The notes: a model not told the origin generated them from the sequence alone. DNA of 64,000 nt from Sphingomonas caseinilytica (GCF_023516455.1 NZ_JAMGBA010000001.1:1-64000), one strand, 5' to 3'. Numbered from the stretch's first letter, positions 1 through 8,229 are shown. Program-made: numbers and translations.

Positions 1-336
1 ATCGGCCTCAGCCACCTTGACGAAATCGGCCAGGCCGAACTTTCGTTCGAACTGCCGGTTGGCGATTCCGCGATGGATGTAATCAATACCTTCGTCATCG
101 CTTCGCTTGCCACTGACGATCAGCTGGTTTTGCTGGGCAGTGATGTCAATTTCATCGCGGCTGAAGCCAGCCACCGCCAGGTTGATGCGGTAATGGTTGT
201 CGTCAACTCTAATGAGATCGAACGGCGGGTAGTTTTCAGAACCCTGTCCTAGCGAGCTGTTTTCCAGAAGGTCAAACAGCCGATCAAAGCCGACCGTGGA
301 GCGCCGATAGGGCGCAAAATCAAACGCACTGCGCAT
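1..336 (-). CDS. ibpA: Small heat shock protein, Hsp20/IbpA type (3' end outside window)
   Basis: An ATP-independent holdase chaperone that binds unfolding cytoplasmic proteins during heat stress. The 112 residues visible begin MRSAFDFAPYRR and continue with FDRLFDLLEN, the usual start of IbpA-like proteins. The first strands of the alpha-crystallin domain follow (PPFDLIRVDDNHYRINLAV, then GFSRDEIDIT). The C-terminal part of the domain and any IXI tail lie beyond base 1. The ATG at 336-334 has a strong Shine-Dalgarno sequence (AGGAGG) 6-8 nt upstream, which lies inside a ROSE-like hairpin. Its neighbour is a SulP transporter. Both may belong to an accessory segment that ends near 2481. Confidence 0.9.
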   Translation of the reverse strand, partial: MRSAFDFAPYRRSTVGFDRLFDLLENSSLGQGSENYPPFDLIRVDDNHYRINLAVAGFSRDEIDITAQQNQLIVSGKRSDDEGIDYIHRGIANRQFERKFGLADFVKVAEAD

Positions 337-360
337 ATCTGTCCTCCTCTAGAGCAACCA
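337..360 (-). promoter_or_regulatory. ROSE-like RNA thermometer hairpin covering the hsp20 ribosome-binding site
   Basis: Read on the minus strand, TTGCT (357-353) is followed by a short loop and then GGAGGA (347-342), 6 nt before the ATG. UUGCU can pair with AGGA in the way known for ROSE elements (UYGCU against AGGA with one bulged G), plus one extra C-G pair at 352/346. ROSE elements are established temperature switches upstream of small heat shock genes in alpha- and gammaproteobacteria. Further leader hairpins between 361 and about 430 were not resolved. Confidence 0.5.
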
Positions 361-472
361 GACGGGACGCAGTGCCGACAAGCCCCTGAGTCCCGTCGCC
401 AGCCAGTTCTTGGCCGGCGGGCGGGAATTTGGTTTTGGGGAAAAAGATTTCAAGAGGCCGAAACGAACCTTC

Positions 473-508
473 GCTAACGTCCACTTTGGGTGGAAAGCGG
501 TCATTAGC
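473..508. repeat. 36-nt imperfect palindrome, dispersed repeat family A (copy 1)
   Basis: The ends GCTAACGTCC and GGTCATTAGC form an imperfect inverted repeat around a CTTTGGGTGGAAAG centre. It lies in the gap between the hsp20 leader and the SulP stop. Half-element relatives occur at 1871-1891 and 24088-24108. The rest of 361-542 shows no convincing gene; open frames across it look like translations of repeat DNA. Confidence 0.45.
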
Positions 509-542
509 CTCGCAGTCGATGATCGAACGCGGATCCGCCGGT

Positions 543-1793
543 CTATCGATCGGGTGGCGTCCACTCAGCGGGCTCGACATCTCTTCGAATAAGGCGTTGC
601 GCCAGGCCCACAGCCGTTCCGACCGCAATTGCCACTGTGAGGTCGCTGACAACGGTCAGTGTCATGGTGAGGAACAGCAAGAACCGGTCTGCGGGACGTG
701 CGTGTAGGTGCTCGCGCCAGCGATGCGGCTCGCTCATTGACCATGCGGTTACGATTAATAGCGCAGCCAGCGCAGGCATCGCGAGATAGCCAGCCAGCGG
801 AGCAGCTGCGACAACGAATATCAGGATCGCGATCGCATGGACAATGCCCGACACGGGCGTGCGCCCGCCTGCCCGCACATTGGTCGCAGTGCGGGCGATA
901 GCGCCGGTTGCTGGAAGGCCGCCAAACAGGGGCGAGGCGATGTTTGCGGCACCCTGGGCAAGCAGTTCGGCGTTGGATCGATGAGCCCCGCCGACCATCC
1001 GGTCTGCAACAATCGCAGAGAGCAGGGATTCAACTCCGGCCAGGAAGGCGATCACCAAAGCCGAGGGAAGTAGCTCGCTAATCCGCGCAATACTTATCGG
1101 CGGCAATGAGGGATACGGAAGCCCGTTTGGCAGATCGCCAAATCGAGAATGGATTGTCTCGACTGGAAACGAGAATAGCGCGACCAAGGCTGACGCCAGT
1201 GCAATGACCACAATCGAGCCCGCCCGACGTCGTAGCAGAGCAATCGCGACGATTGAGGCAAGGCCGACGACGGCGGCCACGGCGTTCACTGAGTGCCGTG
1301 CATTCCACAGGGCGGGCACAGTGTCGACGAAGTCGGCAGGTAGTTTTGTGACGGATAAGCCGAACAGATCCTTGAGCTGGCTGACGGCAATGATCAGCGC
1401 AATTCCCATCGTGAAGCCCTCGATCACCGATTCCGGGATGAGCGCGATCAGTTTTCCGGCCCGGGCCAAGGCGGCGCCGACCAATATCACGCCGGCCATC
1501 AGGGTTGCTAGCAGCAGGCCGTCGAAGCCGAATTGCTCGATCACTCCATAGACAACGACAATGAAAGCGCCGGTAGGGCCCCCGATCTGGACCCTGCTTC
1601 CGCCCAGCCCCGAAATCAGTAACCCACCTACAATTGCCGTAACCAACCCCGCCGCCGGTTCAGCCCCCGAGGCAATAGCGATGGCGATGCTCAATGGGAG
1701 CGCGACCATCGCGACGGTGAAGCCCGCCAGTGCGTCGGCCACGAAAAGCTTCGAGGAATAATCCTGAATGGTGGTGAGCAGCTTTGGCTTCAT
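543..1793 (-). CDS. SulP-family (SLC26-like) anion transporter lacking a STAS domain
   Basis: Inner-membrane transporter of the SulP family, whose members carry sulfate, bicarbonate or other anions. The N-terminus holds the family signature (ADALAGFTVAMVALPLSIA, then SGAEPAAGL), followed by about ten hydrophobic helices over 416 residues. SulP proteins are usually 500-600 residues with a cytoplasmic C-terminal STAS domain. Here the chain ends in RLIRRDVEPAEWTPPDR soon after the last helix, so STAS is absent. No frameshifted STAS remnant was recognised downstream in 361-542. The substrate cannot be told from sequence. The start at 1793 has only a weak ribosome-binding site. Confidence 0.8.
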   Translation of the reverse strand: MKPKLLTTIQDYSSKLFVADALAGFTVAMVALPLSIAIAIASGAEPAAGLVTAIVGGLLISGLGGSRVQIGGPTGAFIVVVYGVIEQFGFDGLLLATLMAGVILVGAALARAGKLIALIPESVIEGFTMGIALIIAVSQLKDLFGLSVTKLPADFVDTVPALWNARHSVNAVAAVVGLASIVAIALLRRRAGSIVVIALASALVALFSFPVETIHSRFGDLPNGLPYPSLPPISIARISELLPSALVIAFLAGVESLLSAIVADRMVGGAHRSNAELLAQGAANIASPLFGGLPATGAIARTATNVRAGGRTPVSGIVHAIAILIFVVAAAPLAGYLAMPALAALLIVTAWSMSEPHRWREHLHARPADRFLLFLTMTLTVVSDLTVAIAVGTAVGLAQRLIRRDVEPAEWTPPDR

Positions 1794-1870
1794 TGGCCAA
1801 GGCTATCGGGTCGATTGGCGGGGGGCAAATGGCAGCCGCTGCGTCCCTCCGGTTGGATTGCGGACGCTTG

Positions 1871-1891
1871 GCTAATGACCGCAATGGGTCG
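1871..1891 (+). repeat. Dispersed repeat family A, half-element (copy 2)
   Basis: GCTAATGACCGCAATGGGTC matches the left half of the 36-nt palindrome at 473-508 when that is read on the minus strand (GCTAATGACCGCTTTCCACC). The right arm is degenerate here. It lies between the SulP start and the next gene. Confidence 0.35.
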
Positions 1892-1936
1892 AACCTTTTG
1901 ACCTCGGCGAGCGAGCCCGTGCCAGAAGCTTCGCGG

Positions 1937-2296
1937 ATGCAGACAATGGCCGCGGCCAAGCGCCACAACCGTGAATTTGATGCTCGCAGGCGCGCCGCAG
2001 AAGAGGAAGCCGCGCGCCAACGGGCTGCGGCGGAACGAAGGCGCCAACTGGAACAGAAGGCGGTCACGGTCCTCGAACAGCTGCTTGATGAGCAAGCTCG
2101 ACTGCAGCGATTGCGGACATTTGTTGGTCCGTTAATGGAGGTGGCGCCGAACCTTCCGGAGAGAACGAGACGGCTGTTGGTTTGGGCAGGGGCAAGGCTC
2201 GATCAGCTCGAGGCCGGCCTCAGTCCCGAGGGACTGGAGCAACGCCTTGTCGCTGCCGATCTGTTCGATGAAGAAAGTGACCAGGAAACGGCGTAA
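1937..2296 (+). CDS. Hypothetical coiled-coil protein
   Basis: A 119-residue protein of unknown function. Residues 10-60 are rich in R, E, A and Q (DARRRAAEEEAARQRAAAE) and predict a long charged helix or coiled coil. A more ordinary segment follows (LRTFVGPLMEVAPNLPERTRRLLVWA) and an acidic tail ends in DEESDQETA. No signal peptide or membrane segment is visible. The frame is open from 1784, but those codons overlap the SulP start and read through a repeat, so ATG 1937 (or 1946) is the more likely start. Neither has a good ribosome-binding site, which lowers confidence. Confidence 0.5.
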   Translation: MQTMAAAKRHNREFDARRRAAEEEAARQRAAAERRRQLEQKAVTVLEQLLDEQARLQRLRTFVGPLMEVAPNLPERTRRLLVWAGARLDQLEAGLSPEGLEQRLVAADLFDEESDQETA

Positions 2297-2444
2297 ATCA
2301 GCCAAAATGCTCCACAGTGTTCCGCTGGTTCAAAGTGAACTTGGGCGGTTGGGAAACGGCCTTCAGATTGGCTAAAACGGCAATCTTCCAGATCCATAAA
2401 CGTTGAAAATCAACAGCTTGGCTGAGGCAGCCGGAGTTGACATC

Positions 2445-2481
2445 GCAGGGGTCGCAAGTTCAATCCTTGCCACGCCCACCA
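2445..2481 (+). other. 3'-terminal tRNA fragment (T arm, acceptor strand and CCA), putative att site
   Basis: GCAAG (2454-2458), TTCAATC (2459-2465) and CTTGC (2466-2470) form a 5-bp T stem with a 7-nt T loop. They are followed by CACGCCC (2471-2477), a discriminator A and CCA (2479-2481), the expected order at a tRNA 3' end. No matching 5' acceptor strand (GGGCGTG) or D arm occurs at the right distance upstream, so this is not a complete tRNA. Such fragments are commonly left by integrases that recombine at tRNA 3' ends. The 315-base gap 2297-2611 holds only this fragment, the inverted repeat at 2505-2537 and the leader of the next gene. Confidence 0.55.
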
Positions 2482-2504
2482 TTTTTCCAATAAAATTCAA
2501 TGAG

Positions 2505-2537
2505 TTGTTGCTTTAGGCACTGAGCGCCTTGCAACAA
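2505..2537. repeat. Inverted repeat in leader region of the phosphoesterase operon
   Basis: TTGTTGC (2505-2511) and GCAACAA (2531-2537) form a perfect 7-bp stem, with GGC and GCC able to pair inside the loop. It lies 24 nt after the tRNA fragment and about 75 nt before the next gene. It could be a transcript hairpin or a protein-binding site; there is no U tract. Confidence 0.35.
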
Positions 2538-2611
2538 TAATGTCGTCGAACTGCAACGCCGATGACGCGGCGCTTCGCTAGGAACTTCCTTGACCGTATC
2601 GGGAGGGGTTG

Positions 2612-3517
2612 ATGGGATCTGTCCAGCCGCCGCCGCGGAAATCCGCCGGCATCAAGCTTCCGCCAGGCTTTGTGCCGGCATTCCAGGACGAACCGATGCA
2701 TTTCGAGCCGGGTATTCCCCGGCTTCTTCTTAGGACCGTCTGGATTTCCGACACGCACCTGGGAACGCCTGGCTGCAAGGCGGAACTTCTGCTCGATTTC
2801 CTCAAAAGCATCGAGTGCGAAACGCTCTACCTGGTCGGCGACATCGTCGATGGCTGGCAATTGAAGAAGGGCTGGTATTGGCCGGCGAGGCATAATGACG
2901 TTGTGCGCTGTTGGCTGAAGATGGCCAAGCATGGAACGCGCGTCATTTTCGTGCCGGGCAACCATGACGAGATTTTCCGCGACTATGTCGGGCTCAATTT
3001 CGGCGGGATCGAAGTGGCGAGCCAGTGCATCCACGTCACGGCCGACGGTCGAAGTCTGCTGGTTCTTCACGGAGACGAATTCGACGGAATCGTGCTTTGC
3101 GCCAAGTGGCTCGCCCTGTTGGGCGACCAGGCTTATACCCTTCTGCTGAAGCTCAACGCTGTGCTCAACAGGGTACGCCGGATGCTGGGCAAGCCCTATT
3201 GGTCGCTGTCGGCGCTGCTCAAGAAGCGCGTGAAGAATGCGGTCGAGTTCATTTCCAATTTCGAGCAGGCCGTCGCTCACGCTGCTCACGAACGCGGCGC
3301 GGATGGCGTGGTGTGCGGCCACATCCATACCGCCGAAATCCGCCAGATCGGCGAGGTAACCTATTATAACGACGGCGACTGGGTCGAAAGCTGCACGGCG
3401 CTGGTCGAACATGCCGACGGGCGGATGGAGATCCTGGATTGGGCGGCGCGCAAGCGCGAAGAAGCGGCCGGGGGCGGCCAGGCTTCGATTGCCGTCCCGC
3501 AAAGGGCGTTCGCTTGA
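2612..3517 (+). CDS. plcP: PlcP/LpxH-type metallophosphoesterase, likely phospholipase C
   Basis: A two-metal phosphoesterase with every signature in order: SDTHLG (about residue 46), GDIVDG (76), GNHDE (116), HGDEFD (153) and GHIHTA (236). Automatic annotation often names this family UDP-2,3-diacylglucosamine diphosphatase. In Sinorhizobium a related protein, PlcP, is a phosphate-starvation phospholipase C that removes phospholipid headgroups. The gene is fused by a 4-nt overlap to a family 4 glycosyltransferase, the known plcP-agt order, which favours PlcP over LpxH. The frame opens at TTG 2609, but ATG 2612 just after GGGAGGGG is preferred (301 residues). A very degenerate Pho-box-like 7-4-7 pattern lies at 2540-2557. 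Confidence 0.75.
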   Translation: MGSVQPPPRKSAGIKLPPGFVPAFQDEPMHFEPGIPRLLLRTVWISDTHLGTPGCKAELLLDFLKSIECETLYLVGDIVDGWQLKKGWYWPARHNDVVRCWLKMAKHGTRVIFVPGNHDEIFRDYVGLNFGGIEVASQCIHVTADGRSLLVLHGDEFDGIVLCAKWLALLGDQAYTLLLKLNAVLNRVRRMLGKPYWSLSALLKKRVKNAVEFISNFEQAVAHAAHERGADGVVCGHIHTAEIRQIGEVTYYNDGDWVESCTALVEHADGRMEILDWAARKREEAAGGGQASIAVPQRAFA

Positions 3518-4581
3518 AGATCGCGATCGCGACTGACGCCTGGCATCCTCAAGTCAACGGCGTTGTCCGTTCGCTGGCGATGACCGCCGCCCGGCTTCTG
3601 GAAATCGGGCATGAGGTCAAAGTCATAGAGCCAAGTCCGTTTCGCACCATCGCCTGTCCCACCTATCCGGAAATCAGGCTCGCGCTTGGCGCTGGGAGCG
3701 GGGTAGAGGCGATGCTCGACGCGGCGGAGCCGGATGCGATCCATATTGCCACCGAAGGGCCTATTGGCTGGGCCGCGCGCGGGTGGTGCCTGAAGCGGGG
3801 CAGGCAATTCACCACCAGCTTCCACACGCGGTTTCCGGATTATGTAGCGATGCGCACCGGGATTCCGACAGACTGGATCTGGCCGGTCATGCGGCGCTTT
3901 CATCGGCCGGCAAAACGAACATTCGCAGTTACGAAATCACTTGCCGAAGAACTGGAGAAAAGAGGGATCGGGCCGATCCACCATTGGCCGCTCGGCGTCG
4001 ACCTCAGCCAGTTCAATCCGGCGGTTGCACCTCACCCGGCCCTTCAGTCATTGCCGCGACCGATCATGCTCAATGTCGGCCGCGTGGCCGTCGAGAAGAA
4101 TATAGAGGCATTTCTGAATTGCCCGGTGCCCGGCAGCAAAGTGGTAGTCGGCGGCGGGCCGGCGCTCGAAGCCCTGCAAGCTCGCTATCCCGAAACATTG
4201 TTCATGGGCGTCAGGCATGGTGCGGAGTTGGCATCCATCTATCGCGCCGCGGATGTTTTCGTGTTTCCAAGCCTGACCGACACCTTCGGACTGGTGAATA
4301 TCGAGGCACTTGCCTGCGGACTTCCCGTCGCATCTTATCCGGCGAGCGGGCCACTCGACATACTCGGTCCGGACGGCCGGGGCGTGCATGCCGGCAAGCG
4401 GCGCATCGGCGGCGTCGACCGATATCTGGCCGCAGCCGTGCAGCGCGCACTTACCGCGGATCGCGTCGCCTGTGCTGCGGAGGCCCGGCATTACGGCTGG
4501 GACCGGTGCACCGATCGCTTCCTTGAAGGATTGGCGACCGACGCTCCGCTCTATCTGGATCAGCGCGCGGAAGCCGCCTAG
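3514..4581 (+). CDS. agt: Family 4 glycosyltransferase, Agt-like glycolipid synthase
   Basis: A GT-B fold glycosyltransferase of 355 residues. The N-terminus LKIAIATDAWHPQVNGVVRS is the typical GT4 diacylglycerol glycosyltransferase opening. Further family marks are SFHTRFPDY, PLGVDLSQFNP, MLNVGRVAVEKNIEAFL (donor domain) and the E-x7-E-like segment FPSLTDTFGLVNIEALACG. The start is TTG 3514 within a TTGA overlap with the upstream phosphoesterase stop, indicating translational coupling; the longer open frame from 3439 is spurious. With plcP it would convert phospholipid-derived diacylglycerol to glycolipid when phosphate is scarce. That role is inferred from gene order. The 3' end overlaps the convergent methyltransferase by 4 nt. 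Confidence 0.75.
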   Translation: MKIAIATDAWHPQVNGVVRSLAMTAARLLEIGHEVKVIEPSPFRTIACPTYPEIRLALGAGSGVEAMLDAAEPDAIHIATEGPIGWAARGWCLKRGRQFTTSFHTRFPDYVAMRTGIPTDWIWPVMRRFHRPAKRTFAVTKSLAEELEKRGIGPIHHWPLGVDLSQFNPAVAPHPALQSLPRPIMLNVGRVAVEKNIEAFLNCPVPGSKVVVGGGPALEALQARYPETLFMGVRHGAELASIYRAADVFVFPSLTDTFGLVNIEALACGLPVASYPASGPLDILGPDGRGVHAGKRRIGGVDRYLAAAVQRALTADRVACAAEARHYGWDRCTDRFLEGLATDAPLYLDQRAEAA

Positions 4582-5396
4582 TTCGGCTTGACGAACTTCA
4601 GTGTCATCCGGTCGCTTTCGCCGATCGCCAGATATTTCGCACGATCCTTGTCGCCGAGCTGTAGGGACGGTGGCAACGTCCAGACGCCTTCGGGATAGTC
4701 CTTGGTGTCCTTGGGATTGGCATTGATCTCGCTTGCCCCGGCAAACTGGAAGCCGGCGGCTTCGGCGAGTCTTCGGACGGTCGATACCTTGACGTAGCCG
4801 CTTGTCATTTGCCGAGCGTCGTCGGCTTCTTCGGGCAGACGATGCTCGACCACGCCGAGGGTTCCGCCCGGCTTCAACACGCGAAAGGCCTCGGCGAAGA
4901 CCTGGTCGGCGATGGGGGCGTCGCCATCCAGCCAGCTGTGGACGTTGCGGAACGTCAGGACGAGGTCGGCGCTTCCCGCCGCGATAGATGTTGGCTGCCC
5001 GGAATTGAAGGTTGCCACCTGCACCTTGCCATAGACTGGATTGCTTCCGATCTTGGTGCGGATGCGCTGGTCGTAATTGCCGGCGGGCGGAACCACGTAA
5101 AGTGTGCCGCCGGTCGCGAGATAGGGGGCGAGCACTTCCGTGTACCAGCCACCACCAGGCCATAGCTCAACGACAGTCTGTCCTGGTTGAAGGCCGAAGA
5201 AGGTCAGCGTTTCGGCCGGGTGGCGATATTTGTCCCGAGCGACATTCGCCGGAGTGCGTGTCGGCGCGGCAAGCACGGCCGACAAAGGCGATGGCTGCTC
5301 CACGGCGGGCTTAGCTGCTTCGGTCGACTGCTGGGCGGCCAGGGGGGCAGCTGCGGCGGCGATCAGGAAAAACGCTGCGGCACGGCGAACCATCAT
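4578..5396 (-). CDS. Exported SAM-dependent methyltransferase-like protein
   Basis: A 272-residue protein with an N-terminal signal peptide (MMVRRAAAFFLIAAAAAPLAAQ). The Rossmann-type methyltransferase core follows: VVELWPGGGWYTEVLAPYL is motif I, then SADLVLTFRNVHSW, then VLKPGGTLGVVEHR. This matches the predicted periplasmic methyltransferase family (COG4798 type). The substrate is unknown, and the source of SAM outside the cytoplasm is a known puzzle for the group. Two adjacent ATGs (5396 and 5393) follow GAGGAG; the second has the better spacing. The longer open frame to 5579 overlaps cpaF and is not credible. Confidence 0.75.
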   Translation of the reverse strand: MMVRRAAAFFLIAAAAAPLAAQQSTEAAKPAVEQPSPLSAVLAAPTRTPANVARDKYRHPAETLTFFGLQPGQTVVELWPGGGWYTEVLAPYLATGGTLYVVPPAGNYDQRIRTKIGSNPVYGKVQVATFNSGQPTSIAAGSADLVLTFRNVHSWLDGDAPIADQVFAEAFRVLKPGGTLGVVEHRLPEEADDARQMTSGYVKVSTVRRLAEAAGFQFAGASEINANPKDTKDYPEGVWTLPPSLQLGDKDRAKYLAIGESDRMTLKFVKPN

Positions 5397-5414
5397 TTGT
5401 CTCCTCAAACGAAT

Positions 5415-5439
5415 GCGGCCCGGACATTGGCCGGGCCGC
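5415..5439 (-). terminator. GC-rich hairpin downstream of cpaF
   Basis: GCGGCCCGG (5415-5423) and CCGGGCCGC (5431-5439) form a perfect 9-bp stem with a 7-nt loop, 34 nt after the cpaF stop and just before the methyltransferase ribosome-binding site. There is no U tract, so it may be an intrinsic terminator of weak type or an mRNA-processing structure. Confidence 0.45.
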
Positions 5440-5472
5440 GTTACAGGAGCAATGCTGGTTTCGACGAATGAC

Positions 5473-6984
5473 CTACAGGCAGGATTCCAGATAGGGCTGG
5501 TCGAAGCCGAATTGCTTGGCCTTTTCGAGCGTGTAGGGACGAAGGCCCATCGAGCGATATTCGCCGATGATCTTTCCATCCGCGGTCTCGTCCAAATACT
5601 CGAACTTGAACAGTTCCTGGGTGACGATGACTTCGCCTTCCATCCCGATCACCTCGGTGATGTTGGTCGTGCGGCGCGAACCGTCGCGTAGGCGCTTCAC
5701 CTGGACGATGAGGTCGACCGAGTCAGCGATCTGGCGTGAGATCGCTTCCTTCGGGATCTTGATGTCGCCCATCATGACCATGTTTTCCATACGAGCCAGG
5801 CATTCGCGCGGGCTGTTGGAGTGAAGCGTCGCCATCGAGCCGTCGTGGCCGGTGTTCATCGCCGCCAGGAGATCGAAACACTCCTGGCCGCGAATTTCGC
5901 CGAGGATGATGCGGTCTGGGCGCATACGCAGGGCGTTGATGACGAGGTCGCGAATGGTAATAGCGCCCTGGCCCTCAAGGTTCGGCGGACGGGTTTCCAG
6001 CGGCAGCCAGTGCGGCTGCTGAAGCCGGAGTTCGGCCGCGTCCTCGATGGTAATCACGCGCTCGCCCGGGTCGATCATCTTCGACAGGGCATTGAGCATG
6101 GTCGTCTTACCCGAACCGGTACCGCCGGAGATGATGACGTTCATTCGGCAGGCGCCGGCGATCTTCAGGCAGGTCGCCATCTTCTCCGACATCGAGCCGA
6201 AGCCGCGCATCATGTCGAGCGTGATCGGTTTTTCGGAGAATTTACGAATGGAGATGGCGGTGCCGCGCAGGGAGAGCGGCGGAATAATGACGTTGACGCG
6301 GCTGCCATCCTGAAGGCGGGCGTCGGCCAGCGGCGTGGTCTGATCGACGCGGCGGCCGACCTTGTTGACGATGCGCTGGGCGATCTGGAACAGATGCTCC
6401 TCGTCGCGGAACTGGATCTTGGCCAGCTCAAGCTTGCCCTTGCGTTCGATGAAGGTCTGGTCGGGCCCGTTGACCATGATGTCGCTGACGGCCGGATCGG
6501 CGAGCAGTTCCTCGAGCGGCCCGAGACCCAGCAGTTCGTCGACCAGCACTTTTTCCAGCGCGAAGGTTTCGCGGCGGTTGAGGTTGATCTTCAGCTCCGC
6601 AAGCACTTCGGAGATGATCGGCCGGAATTCTTCGGCGAGCTCATCCTTGCCCAGCGTTGCCGCCGCCTCGGGATCGACACGCTCCAGCAAGCGCGGCAGC
6701 ACTTGTTCCTTGATGCGGTGGACCGATGCCTCGAAGCCTTCGGCCTTGTGGCCCGCGCGCTCGCCGCTGGCGTTCTGACGGTCGTTGAGACGATCCATCG
6801 CCGCACCGGGCTGGGCAGGCATGCCACCGCCCTCGTCCGGGCCTTCGGATTCAACTGGCGTGGGGACATCTTCCGGTACAGGCGGAAACTGATCGCCGCC
6901 AGCTCCACCCTTCATCGGGCGGGCGACACCGAAGCTGGGCCGTTGCCCAGCACCGAGACCGTTGCGCTTGCCGAATGCGTTCAT
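5473..6984 (-). CDS. cpaF: CpaF-family secretion ATPase (Tad pilus type)
   Basis: A hexameric ATPase of the type II/IV secretion superfamily that powers Tad/Flp pilus assembly at the inner membrane. The 503 residues carry a disordered, Gly/Pro-rich N-terminus, the CpaF helical domain ([18 protein letters not shown]), Walker [23 protein letters not shown], and the Asp/His boxes ([24 protein letters not shown]). ATG 6984 was chosen over an in-frame TTG at 7005. No other cpa/tad genes lie in the window. The flanking genes are glycosyltransferases and a methyltransferase, so the rest of the pilus locus must be elsewhere. Confidence 0.9.
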   Translation of the reverse strand: MNAFGKRNGLGAGQRPSFGVARPMKGGAGGDQFPPVPEDVPTPVESEGPDEGGGMPAQPGAAMDRLNDRQNASGERAGHKAEGFEASVHRIKEQVLPRLLERVDPEAAATLGKDELAEEFRPIISEVLAELKINLNRRETFALEKVLVDELLGLGPLEELLADPAVSDIMVNGPDQTFIERKGKLELAKIQFRDEEHLFQIAQRIVNKVGRRVDQTTPLADARLQDGSRVNVIIPPLSLRGTAISIRKFSEKPITLDMMRGFGSMSEKMATCLKIAGACRMNVIISGGTGSGKTTMLNALSKMIDPGERVITIEDAAELRLQQPHWLPLETRPPNLEGQGAITIRDLVINALRMRPDRIILGEIRGQECFDLLAAMNTGHDGSMATLHSNSPRECLARMENMVMMGDIKIPKEAISRQIADSVDLIVQVKRLRDGSRRTTNITEVIGMEGEVIVTQELFKFEYLDETADGKIIGEYRSMGLRPYTLEKAKQFGFDQPYLESCL

Positions 6985-7101
6985 AACCAACGATTCCCAA
7001 TTCAATCCGCGGAAAACCGAAATGGTGAATAAGGGGCAAACTTTGAGAAAAGACTAATATCGACCGAAATAATGCCTGACCCGTCGCCTGGATCGGTGAC
7101 G

Positions 7102-8229
7102 TTAGCGCTTGGTCCAGGTCAGCCAGCTGCTGGCGACGTAGTTCCAGACCGAACCGACGATCGCTCCCGCAATCCCCGCGATCCACCAACCGTGGAACTG
7201 CTCGTACACCAGGCTGCCGATACCGACATTGGCGACCGCGCCCAAAGAGCAGACGAGGTAGAAGGAGAAGAGCCCGCCGACCCAGGCAAAGCCCTTGAGC
7301 TGCTGGTCGCGGTAGGTGAACTTGTTGTTCAAGGCGAAGTTGAACGTCATCGCGCCGATCACCGCCAACGCTTGCGATGTTGCGAAGGGCGCACCGACCA
7401 TGTTCATTGCCATGTATAGCAGGGTGAGGTGCACACCGACGCCAAGCATTCCGATCGCACCGAACTGAACTAGCTTCACCGGGACGAACCGGCCGATCGC
7501 CTTGTCCAGCAGCAGTTCGAGATATTCGAGCGCGACCATCTCATCGAGCTTGGACTCGCCATGCTGACGCGTGCCGAACGTGTATCCGACCTCCGCAACT
7601 TTGAGCGGACGCGGATGAGAAGCGACAAGGTCCAGAAGAATCTTATAGCCGACGGTGCTGAGACGCGGCGCTGCTTCGAGCAGGATGTCACGGCGAACGG
7701 CGAAGAAACCGCTCATCGGATCCGAAAGCCTTGTCTTCATGATCGGCGAAGCGAGGGCTGTTGCAAACCGGCTGATCTTCAGGCGGTCCTCCGCCCATTC
7801 CCCGGTCGAGCCATTGGCTGCATAGCGCGTGCCGATTGCCAGTTCGTGGCCTTTGTCTGCAATGGCACGATAGAGATCGGGCAGGACCTTCTCGTCATGT
7901 TGGAGGTCCGCATCGATCACGGCAACGATCGGCGTCGTGGAAGCGAGGGCGCCCTCGACGACAGCCGACGATAGGCCGCGGCGGCCGATACGGCGGATCA
8001 GGCGGACGCGGCGGTCACTCTGCGCGATGCGGGTCAGAAGTTCGGGTGTACCGTCGGTCGAACTGTCGTCGACGAAGATTGCTTCCCATTCGATCCCGGC
8101 GAGCGCGACGCCAAGCCGTTCCAGCAGTGGTTCGACATTGCCGGCTTCGTTTTTCGTTGGAATGACGACGCTAAGCTGCAGTGGCTCATCGTTGATGGCA
8201 TGCCTGGGATCGACGGACTGCTGCAACAT
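7102..8229 (-). CDS. Polyprenyl-phosphate glycosyltransferase fused to a GtrA membrane domain
   Basis: A 375-residue two-domain protein. Residues 15-240 form a GT2 catalytic domain of dolichyl-phosphate mannose synthase type (LSVVIPTKNEAGNVEPLLE, FVDDSSTDGT, VAVIDADLQHD, MSGFFAVRR). Residues 250-375 form a four-helix GtrA domain (VQFGAIGMLGVGVHLTLLYMA). Such proteins load a sugar onto a polyprenyl phosphate carrier, and the GtrA part helps membrane transfer. The next gene upstream on the same strand (8287-9828) is a GT39-like membrane transferase that could use the lipid-linked sugar. ATG 8229 has a fair AGGGG ribosome-binding site. Confidence 0.85.
   Translation of the reverse strand: MLQQSVDPRHAINDEPLQLSVVIPTKNEAGNVEPLLERLGVALAGIEWEAIFVDDSSTDGTPELLTRIAQSDRRVRLIRRIGRRGLSSAVVEGALASTTPIVAVIDADLQHDEKVLPDLYRAIADKGHELAIGTRYAANGSTGEWAEDRLKISRFATALASPIMKTRLSDPMSGFFAVRRDILLEAAPRLSTVGYKILLDLVASHPRPLKVAEVGYTFGTRQHGESKLDEMVALEYLELLLDKAIGRFVPVKLVQFGAIGMLGVGVHLTLLYMAMNMVGAPFATSQALAVIGAMTFNFALNNKFTYRDQQLKGFAWVGGLFSFYLVCSLGAVANVGIGSLVYEQFHGWWIAGIAGAIVGSVWNYVASSWLTWTKR

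Noticed and set aside
349-652. Open frames of 71 and 110 residues on the minus strand before the SulP stop
   Set aside because: They translate the family A palindrome and overlap the SulP 3' end; no ribosome-binding site and no domain.
2405-2481. Complete tRNA gene
   Set aside because: The T arm, acceptor 3' strand and CCA are present, but no GGGCGTG 5' strand, D arm or convincing anticodon stem occurs upstream.
2540-2557. Pho box upstream of the plcP-like gene
   Set aside because: The 7-4-7 spacing exists, but ATGTCGT and CTGCAAC match the CTGTCAT consensus at only 5 and 4 positions.
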